Of a DNA stretch of 64,000 nucleotides, positions 58,405 to 64,000 are shown piece after piece. The first letter of the stretch is position 1. The number at the start of each line of letters is the position of its first letter. The translations under genes were made by a program, and so were the position numbers. This stretch comes from Cellulosimicrobium arenosum (GTDB lineage Bacteria > Actinomycetota > Actinomycetes > Actinomycetales > Cellulomonadaceae), in the NCBI RefSeq assembly GCF_014837295.1, contig NZ_JACYHB010000009.1, forward strand, positions 1 through 64,000, read 5' to 3'. Under the pieces are notes generated by a model. It saw only the letters and a program-made list of their open reading frames with translations. It was not told where the DNA came from and did no database searches.

Positions 58405-60087
58405 TCAGCCCTTGACCTGAAGCTCGTTGAGGATCAGGACGGCGGTCATCTGCGTCGGGTCCGGGTTGGCGTAGGGGTCGTCCTCGCTCGGCCAGCCGAC
58501 GTAGTTGCGCGTGTTGAACTCCGAGATGAACGGGCGCGTGCCGATCGGCATGGCCGGGACGTCCTCGACGAAGATCTTCTGGACCTTCTCGATGGCCTCG
58601 GTGCGCGTGGCGTCGTCGGTGGCGTTGGAGTAGTCCTCGAGCGCCTGGGTGGCTTCCGCGTTGTCGTAGCGACCGAAGTTCCAGTCGGCGGGCTCGCCGA
58701 CGGGCTTGAGCTGCCTGCCGTCCATGATGTTGCTGTAGAGGTCGAACGGCGTCGCGCCGGCGTCGGTCCAGTGCAGGATCGCGTCGAACTCGCCGTTCTG
58801 CTTGGCGGCCCACCAGGTGTCCTGGTCGGGGGTGTCGACCTTGGCGTCGACGCCGATGGCCTTGACCTCGTCGGAGATGAGCGAGATGCCGGTGACGTAG
58901 TCGTTCCAGCCCTGCGGCACGGAGAGGGTGAAGGTCACCGCGTCGCCGTCGGGGTCGATCAGGGTCTCGCCGTCCATCGTGTAGCCGGCGTCGGTGAGCA
59001 CCTTCTTGGCGCCGTCGACGTCGACCGAGTACTCCTGGCCGGCGAACTCCTCGGAGATGTACGGGTCGCCGGCGGGGGTCGGCAGACCCGTGACGGACGT
59101 CAGCAGCGGGACGCCACCCTCGCGGGCGACCTGCTGGTGCTTCTCACGGTCGACGACCATGTTGACGGCCTGGCGGAACGCCGGGTCGTCGAACGGCTTC
59201 TTCGTGGTGTTGACGTACATCGTGTCCGTGCCCAGGCCCGCGGGCGCGAAGTAGACGTTGTCCTCGTCCTTGTCGACGTAGGCCGACTCGACGTTCGGGA
59301 TGAACGCCTGCGCCCAGTCCGCGTCGCCGGTCGCCAGGGCGGTCGTCAGCGCGGTGTTGTCGTTGTAGGACACGTAGTACAGCGTGGGGACCGCGAGCTC
59401 GCCGCCCCAGTAGTCGTCACGGGCGCTGAGCGTCACGCTCTCCGTGCTGAAGCTGTCGAGCGTGTACGGACCGGTGCCGACCGGGTCCATGTTGGTCTCC
59501 GTGGCGGGGTCTGCGACGTCGGCCCAGATGTGCTCCGGCACGACGAACTTGTGCAGCACCTTGTCGCGCTTCGCGAACATCGCGTTCTCGAAGGAGACGG
59601 TGACCTTGTCGCCGTCGGTCGTGACCTCGTCGATGCCGAGCGCGGCGTTGTCGAGCTCGGGCTTGTCCTTGAGGAGCTGGTACGTGAACGCGATGTCGTC
59701 GGCGGTGAGGTCCTCGCCGTCGCTCCACTTCACGTCGGGCCGGGTGGTGAAGGTGACCGACTTGTAGTCGTCGGACCACGTGATCTCGGAGGCGAGCCAG
59801 GGCTTGTCCTCCTGGGAGGGGTCGATCACGTTGACGAACCCGACGGGCTCGTAGATCGCGTTGGCATAGCCGAGCTTGAGTGCGGACGAGTCGCCGATCC
59901 AGGGGTTGTTCGACTCGGTCGCGATGGCGCCGTCGGGCTTGGCGATCGTGAGCGCCTCGGTGCCCTGGCCCTCGGCCCCCTCGGTGGTGGTGTCGTCGCT
60001 GTCGTCGTTGCCGGAGGACGACGAGCAACCGGTCAGCACGAGTGCTGTCGCGATGCCCAGGGCGATCGCGGAGGCCTTCAACCTCAT
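58405..60087 (-). CDS. Family 5 extracellular solute-binding lipoprotein
   Basis: A 560-residue lipoprotein of the SBP_bac_5 family. The signal is MRLKASAIALGIATALVLTG with lipidated C21, followed by a Ser/Asp/Thr-rich tether. The mature part has EPVGFVNVIDPSQ, ITWSDDYKSVTFTTRPDVKWSDGEDLTADD (the classic family segment), MDPVGTGPYTLDSF, FDDPAFRQAVNMVVDREK and FDAILHWTDAGATPFDLYSN. The gene sits directly downstream of a GH3 glucosidase gene. Similar pairs in Thermotoga import cellobiose or laminaribiose, so beta-gluco-oligosaccharides are the likely ligand. AAGGAG precedes ATG 60087. Confidence 0.9.
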   Translation of the reverse strand: MRLKASAIALGIATALVLTGCSSSSGNDDSDDTTTEGAEGQGTEALTIAKPDGAIATESNNPWIGDSSALKLGYANAIYEPVGFVNVIDPSQEDKPWLASEITWSDDYKSVTFTTRPDVKWSDGEDLTADDIAFTYQLLKDKPELDNAALGIDEVTTDGDKVTVSFENAMFAKRDKVLHKFVVPEHIWADVADPATETNMDPVGTGPYTLDSFSTESVTLSARDDYWGGELAVPTLYYVSYNDNTALTTALATGDADWAQAFIPNVESAYVDKDEDNVYFAPAGLGTDTMYVNTTKKPFDDPAFRQAVNMVVDREKHQQVAREGGVPLLTSVTGLPTPAGDPYISEEFAGQEYSVDVDGAKKVLTDAGYTMDGETLIDPDGDAVTFTLSVPQGWNDYVTGISLISDEVKAIGVDAKVDTPDQDTWWAAKQNGEFDAILHWTDAGATPFDLYSNIMDGRQLKPVGEPADWNFGRYDNAEATQALEDYSNATDDATRTEAIEKVQKIFVEDVPAMPIGTRPFISEFNTRNYVGWPSEDDPYANPDPTQMTAVLILNELQVKG

Positions 60088-60197
60088 GAGAACTCTCTCC
60101 TTCGAAGAACTTCCGCCCGACGGCCGTCGGGTCGGTGCTGCGGGATGTGCGGGTCTTGCTCGGGTGGGACGAGGAGCGTCCCGGGACCGCGGTCCGG

Positions 60198-62711
60198 TCA
60201 CTCCTTGTCGATCGTGGTGTCCCGCACCTGGACCGCGGTGTCAAGGCGTAGGTCGCGGACGGAACGCCCTACCCGGATCCGGTACTCGCCGGAGGGTAGG
60301 TGCCAGCGTGCGCTGTTCGGGTCCCACACCTCGAGCACGCGGCGGGGGACGGTCACGGTGACGTGCTCGGCGGAACCCGCCGCGACGTCGAGCGAGGCGA
60401 AGCCGCCGAGCCAGCGCGCGGGCCGGTCGCGGTGCGCCACCGGCGCCGCGGGGGCGGCGGCCGGAGCCTCGAGGTACACCTGGACGGTCTCGTGACCGTC
60501 GCGGGTACCGGTGTTGGTGAGGTGGACGCCGACGGCGAGGTCGCCGTCGGGCAGCACGGTCACCGGGTCCAGCGCGTCGTACGACCACGTGGTCCAGCCG
60601 AGACCGTGACCGAACGGGACGGCCGGGACGCGACCGTCGCGCTCCCAGGCGCGATAGCCGACGTGCACGCCGTCCGTGTAGTCGACGAACCCGTCCCGGG
60701 GCCGCGCGTGCGGCACGGGCACGTCGGTCTCGTCGGCAGGCAGCGTCCAGGGGAGGCGACCCGTGGCCTCGACGTCGCCGGCGAGGACGTCCGCGATCGA
60801 GTGCCCGGCCTCCTGGCCGGGGAACCAGACCCACAGGACGGTCCGCGCGCGGTCGATCCAGGGCAGGAGCACGGGTGCGCCTGCGTTGACCACCACGACC
60901 GCGTCCGGGTCGACGTCCAGCACGCGCTCGACGAGCTCGTCCTGGCGGCCCGGAAGCGCGAGCGAGGCGCGGTCCCAGCCTTCCGACTCGACCTCCTCGT
61001 TCGTCCCGACGACGACCACGGTCAGGTCGGCGCTGCGCGCGGCCTCGACGGCCTCGGCGATCTCGTCCTCCGGGGACGGTCCGGGCACGTGGTGGCGCAG
61101 CTCGGCACGGACCATGTTCCCGTAGCCCTGGGCGCGGGTCACGAGCAGGGTGGCACGGACGTGCACGCGGCGGGGCGTGTCGACGTGCACGACGGTCGCC
61201 ACGCCCGCCGGGTTGTTGATGGACGAGTCGAGGATCACCTCGACCCCCGAGCGGCGGGCGTCGTGCGCGACGACCGCGCCGTCGATCTCCACGGTGTGGC
61301 CGGGGACGACGCCGACCTCGATCGTGTGGTCGCCGGGCTCGTCCAGGACGACGTCGGCGTCGAGCACGACCGTGTCGACCGCGTCGGGCAGGTCGTGCCA
61401 GAACCCGTCCCAGCCCGACAGCGTCGTGGTGCGCAGCGTGCTGCCGTCGGCGTCGAGCCAGGTCGCGTGCAGCGCGGCGCCGTCGCGACCGCGCCGGACG
61501 AGGTCCAGCGGCGGGGCGAGGCGGCGCGGGTCGCCGCCTCGCGCGACGGTCAGCCGGGCGCCCGGGTAGCGTGCCGCGAGGCCCTCGGCCGGCGTCACGA
61601 CGTGCGCCGGGGCCACGGTGGAGCTCCCGCCTCCGAGCACGTGGGGACGGACCGCGTTGGGTCCGACGAGCGCGATCGAGCCGGGCTCGGGTCGGTCCCA
61701 GACGGGGTCGTGGACGTCGGAGCGCAGCACGACGGTGCCCCGGGCCGCGGTGCGACGGACGAGGGCGCGCAGGTCGTCGTCGTAGGTGAGCGGCAGCGCG
61801 GGCTCGTCGAGCGCGCCGACGCGGCGTGCGAGCAGCAGGATGCGGGCGACCTTGTCGTCGATCTCGTGCTCGGGGACGGTCCCGTCCTCGACGGCCCGGA
61901 GCAGCCGGTCCTCCCACGGACCGCCGGGGCCGGGCATCACGAGGTCGAGCCCGCCGTTGGCGGACTGCTCGGTGGTGCGGGTCGCGACCCAGTCGGAGAC
62001 GACGACGCCGTCGAAGCCGAGCTCGTCCTTGAGGACGTCCACCAGGAGGTGGCGGTGCGCGGTCATGGGGCTGGACTCCGCACCGTCGTCCACCTGGTTG
62101 TACGCCGACATGACCGACCAGGCGCCCGCCGCGACGGCTGACTCGAACGGTGCGAGGTAGACCTCGCGCAGCGCGCGCTCGTCGACGCGGGAGACGTACG
62201 AGGTGCGGTCGGTCTCGGAGTCGTTCGCGACGTAGTGCTTGACGCAGGCCGCGACGCCCTGGTCCTGCAGGCCGCGCACGACGCCGCTCCCGACCTCCGC
62301 GGTCAGGTACGGGTCCTCGGAGTAGCACTCGAAGTGGCGACCGCCCACAGGGGTGCGCTGGATGTTGACCTGGGGGGCCAGCACCGCGTCGACCCCGTGG
62401 TCGCGGGCCTCGCGGGCGAAGGCCCGGCCGGTCTCGAACGCGACCTCGCGGTCCCAGGTGGCACCGATCGCGCTGGGGCACGGGAAGAGGATCGAGGTCT
62501 CGCCCTCGGCGTCGCCCGTGCCGCGGACACCGGCGGGGCCGTCGGACAGGACGACGGGCCGCAGTCCGAGCGAGTCCTGGGCGTGCAGGCGCCACATGGA
62601 CGAGCCGGTCAGGAGCCGCACCTTGTCGCGCAGCGGAAGAGCCTGCGCGGTGCTGCGCAGGGTCGCGAGCTCCGCTGCGGCGGGCGCTCCCGGGGGGGAC
62701 TGCAGTGTCAC
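60198..62711 (-). CDS. Glycoside hydrolase family 3 beta-glucosidase with PA14-like insert
   Basis: An 837-residue cytoplasmic GH3 enzyme with no signal peptide. The barrel (about 30-310) has GRHFECYSEDPYL and nucleophile D240 in VVVSDWVATRT. The alpha/beta sandwich is split by a PA14-like beta domain at about 385-520. Acid/base E577 lies in GTNEEVESEGWDR, followed by LPGRQDELV. A fibronectin-like C-terminal domain (about 720-830) ends VTVPRRVLEVWDP. GH3 enzymes with this insert cleave terminal glucose from beta-gluco-oligosaccharides. GTG 62711 follows GAGGAG. It heads the operon for the Opp-type importer and is divergent from a TetR gene across a palindromic operator. Confidence 0.93.
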   Translation of the reverse strand: MTLQSPPGAPAAAELATLRSTAQALPLRDKVRLLTGSSMWRLHAQDSLGLRPVVLSDGPAGVRGTGDAEGETSILFPCPSAIGATWDREVAFETGRAFAREARDHGVDAVLAPQVNIQRTPVGGRHFECYSEDPYLTAEVGSGVVRGLQDQGVAACVKHYVANDSETDRTSYVSRVDERALREVYLAPFESAVAAGAWSVMSAYNQVDDGAESSPMTAHRHLLVDVLKDELGFDGVVVSDWVATRTTEQSANGGLDLVMPGPGGPWEDRLLRAVEDGTVPEHEIDDKVARILLLARRVGALDEPALPLTYDDDLRALVRRTAARGTVVLRSDVHDPVWDRPEPGSIALVGPNAVRPHVLGGGSSTVAPAHVVTPAEGLAARYPGARLTVARGGDPRRLAPPLDLVRRGRDGAALHATWLDADGSTLRTTTLSGWDGFWHDLPDAVDTVVLDADVVLDEPGDHTIEVGVVPGHTVEIDGAVVAHDARRSGVEVILDSSINNPAGVATVVHVDTPRRVHVRATLLVTRAQGYGNMVRAELRHHVPGPSPEDEIAEAVEAARSADLTVVVVGTNEEVESEGWDRASLALPGRQDELVERVLDVDPDAVVVVNAGAPVLLPWIDRARTVLWVWFPGQEAGHSIADVLAGDVEATGRLPWTLPADETDVPVPHARPRDGFVDYTDGVHVGYRAWERDGRVPAVPFGHGLGWTTWSYDALDPVTVLPDGDLAVGVHLTNTGTRDGHETVQVYLEAPAAAPAAPVAHRDRPARWLGGFASLDVAAGSAEHVTVTVPRRVLEVWDPNSARWHLPSGEYRIRVGRSVRDLRLDTAVQVRDTTIDKE

Positions 62712-62751
62712 GTTCCGTGCTCCTCGACGTCGAGTGGCTTGCTGCTGCGAG

Positions 62752-62792
62752 AACTTACCGTGCAGTCAGTAAGTTTGGCAAGCACCACTATA
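62752..62792 (-). promoter_or_regulatory. Operator and promoter of the GH3-transporter operon
   Basis: AACTTAC (62752-62758) and GTAAGTT (62769-62775) are perfect 7-base arms around 10 bases. On the minus strand TATAGT (62792-62787) is a good -10 about 12 bases upstream of this palindrome, so the palindrome covers the transcription start. The divergent TetR protein is the likely binder. Confidence 0.7.
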
Positions 62793-62804
62793 AGCGCAGG
62801 TCAG

Positions 62805-62826
62805 AGGGTTGATACCAGGGTTGATA
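62805..62826 (+). repeat. Direct repeat AGGGTTGATA in the GH3/TetR intergenic region
   Basis: Two identical 10-mers (62805-62814 and 62817-62826) are separated by CC, giving a 12-bp period. They lie in the region where the -35 of the GH3 promoter would be, upstream of TATAGT. They could be activator half-sites or paired -35-like elements. Confidence 0.5.
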
Positions 62827-62960
62827 GGTCACGATTTGGTGACGAGCGCGCTCGAACTGTGCGTAGGATCTGCTCCGGGCACCGGCGCTCGCGATCCGTC
62901 GGAGGGTCGCCGAGGTCGACGGGACAGGTGTGTTCAGGTGCGGACGGGAGGTAGGGGGCC

Positions 62961-63578
62961 ATGGCGACGACCAGGCGGACGCAGCGCGTGCGCGCCGAGA
63001 CCTTGCGCCGGCGGGAGGAGATCCTCAACGCGGCGATGGCGACGTTCGGCAGCAAGGGGTACCACGCGGGTCCGCTCGGCGAGATCGCGGACCAGGTCGA
63101 CATGACGCACGCCGGGGTGCTGCACCACTTCGGCTCCAAGAACCAGCTGCTGCTCGAGGTGCTCCAGCACCGCGACGACACCGACGTCGCCGAGCTCGTG
63201 GAGCAGCGGATCCCGGGCGGGGTCGAGATGTTCCGGCACCTCGTGCGCACCGCGTTCCTCAACGCCCGGCGGGCCGGGCTCGTCCAGACGTACGCGGTGC
63301 TCTCCGCGGAGGCCGTCACCGACGAGCACCCGGCGCGCGCGTTCTTCCAGGACCGGTACCGCACGCTGCGTGCGGAGGCCGTGGAGGCCTTCGAGGAGCT
63401 GTGCGCCGAGCGTGGCGTCACCGCGACCGAGGCCGTCCGGCACGCGTCCGCCGCGATCCTCGCCGTGATGGACGGTCTGCAGGTGCAGTGGCTCGTCGAC
63501 CCCGAGCGGGTGGACCTGGGCGAGGCCAGCGCCTATGCCATCGACGCGATCGTCGCGGCCGTCGTCGGACCCCTCTGA
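62961..63578 (+). CDS. TetR-family regulator of the beta-glucoside operon
   Basis: A 205-residue TetR protein. The HTH is at about 18-65 ([47 protein letters not shown]), and a ligand domain follows (FRHLVRTAFLNARRAGLVQTYAVLSAEAV, ATEAVRHASAAILAVMDGLQVQWL). The latter resembles the C-terminal domain common in actinobacterial TetR regulators of carbohydrate genes. AGGTAGGGGGCC precedes ATG 62961. Its divergence from the GH3-transporter operon and the palindrome between them make it the probable repressor, relieved by a sugar or a degradation product. Confidence 0.88.
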   Translation: MATTRRTQRVRAETLRRREEILNAAMATFGSKGYHAGPLGEIADQVDMTHAGVLHHFGSKNQLLLEVLQHRDDTDVAELVEQRIPGGVEMFRHLVRTAFLNARRAGLVQTYAVLSAEAVTDEHPARAFFQDRYRTLRAEAVEAFEELCAERGVTATEAVRHASAAILAVMDGLQVQWLVDPERVDLGEASAYAIDAIVAAVVGPL

Positions 63579-63587
63579 CCTGCGCTC

Positions 63588-63687
63588 TTGCCACTCCGGG
63601 CGGCGTCATGTCTATCCTGGAGCGACCCACAAGCACCCGGCGGACCGTTGAGAGAGACGGCGGCCGGCGACAGATGGAGAGAAGCAC
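63588..63687 (+). promoter_or_regulatory. Promoter and leader of the aspartokinase gene
   Basis: TTGCCA (63588-63593) and TATCCT (63613-63618) are candidate -35 and -10 hexamers with 19-base spacing. A leader of about 65 nt follows, ending in GGAGAGAAGCAC before GTG 63688. No lysine riboswitch signature is seen in so short a leader. Confidence 0.5.
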
Positions 63688-64000
63688 GTGGCACTTGTCG
63701 TGCAGAAGTACGGCGGATCGTCCGTGGCGAACGCCGAGAGCATCAAGCGCGTGGCGAAGCGCATCGCGGAGTCCAGAAGAGCAGGTAACGACGTCGTCGT
63801 CGTGGTGTCGGCCATGGGCGACACCACGGACGAGCTGATCGACCTCGCCCAGCAGATCACCCCCCTCCCGCCGCAGCGCGAGATGGACATCCTCCTCACC
63901 GCCGGCGAGCGGATCTCGATGTCGCTGCTCGCGATGGCGATCACCAACCTCGGGGTGAAGGCCAAGTCCTTCACCGGCCAGCAGGCGGGCGTCATCACCG
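63688..64000 (+). CDS. lysC: Aspartokinase, N-terminal part (continues past the window)
   Basis: The first 104 codons of the enzyme that phosphorylates aspartate, the first step to lysine, threonine and methionine. The N-terminal [20 protein letters not shown] is the aspartokinase nucleotide/substrate-binding start (KYGGSSV), and [38 protein letters not shown] and [11 protein letters not shown] follow as expected. The ACT regulatory domains lie outside the window. GTG 63688 follows GGAGAGAAG. In many actinobacteria this gene follows recR closely; here about 11 kb of other genes separate them. Confidence 0.95.
   Translation, partial: MALVVQKYGGSSVANAESIKRVAKRIAESRRAGNDVVVVVSAMGDTTDELIDLAQQITPLPPQREMDILLTAGERISMSLLAMAITNLGVKAKSFTGQQAGVIT

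Overview
The window is about 64 kb of very GC-rich DNA (roughly 73 percent by eye) with GTG starts, many apparently leaderless genes, an FMN riboswitch, a small-type SRP RNA and a set of glycan-degrading enzymes. This suggests a Gram-positive actinobacterium of the Micrococcales, closest in flavour to Cellulosimicrobium or Cellulomonas. That placement is inferred from gene content, not from a marker search.

Layout. 1-1.2 kb: the right end of an IS3-family element abuts a headless type I restriction gene (hsdR). 1.2-7.7 kb: PAP2 phosphatase, secreted GH18 chitinase with two chitin-binding modules, Nudix hydrolase, a tiny membrane protein, thiolase, acyl-CoA dehydrogenase and a DUF6221 protein. 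7.7-11.2 kb: a PnuC-type riboflavin transporter under an FMN riboswitch, TetR, MOSC protein and methyltransferase. 11.3-15.6 kb: an overlapping hen1-pnkp RNA-repair pair. 15.7-19.2 kb: an ECF importer (fused ATPase, EcfT, YkoE-type S subunit) behind a DtxR/IdeR-like iron box. 19.2-22.3 kb: small membrane proteins, PPK2, Dabb protein and LLM oxidoreductase. 22.6-27.6 kb: a translationally coupled operon of processive GT2 synthase, HlyD-like protein and GH81 endo-1,3-beta-glucanase lipoprotein. I read this as a putative beta-1,3-glucan (curdlan-like) synthase and the most interesting system here. 27.6-34 kb: uracil permease, GNAT, LytR_C protein, a conserved small protein, a short KdpD/KdpE-like two-component pair and a TrkH/KtrB potassium transporter. 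34-39.7 kb: two consecutive TetR-ATPase-permease ABC cassettes, each with a clear palindromic operator. 39.9-47.9 kb: a 2670-residue wall-anchored surface protein with about eight N-terminal modules, seven C-terminal DUF5979-type repeats and an LARTG sorting signal. 48-52.6 kb: tRNA-Ser(GGA), SRP RNA, dnaX, recR and DUF5063. 52.6-54.3 kb: an ArsR-SRPBCC fusion and a divergent TSUP exporter. 54.5-63.6 kb: a complete Opp-type oligosaccharide ABC transporter with a GH3 beta-glucosidase and a divergent TetR regulator. 63.7 kb to the end: the start of aspartokinase.

How the genes fit together. GH18, GH81, GH3 and the Opp-type importer fit an organism that breaks down chitin and beta-glucans, takes up the oligosaccharides and hydrolyses them inside. 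The GT2/GH81 operon adds possible synthesis of a beta-glucan. RNA repair, polyphosphate use, potassium uptake, iron-linked ECF import and two drug-type ABC pumps are stress and homeostasis functions. Several transcription units carry visible operators (27-bp palindrome, twin 14-mers, ArsR palindrome, GH3/TetR palindrome). Many genes place a TANNNT -10 hexamer 6-7 nt before the start codon, which implies leaderless mRNAs.
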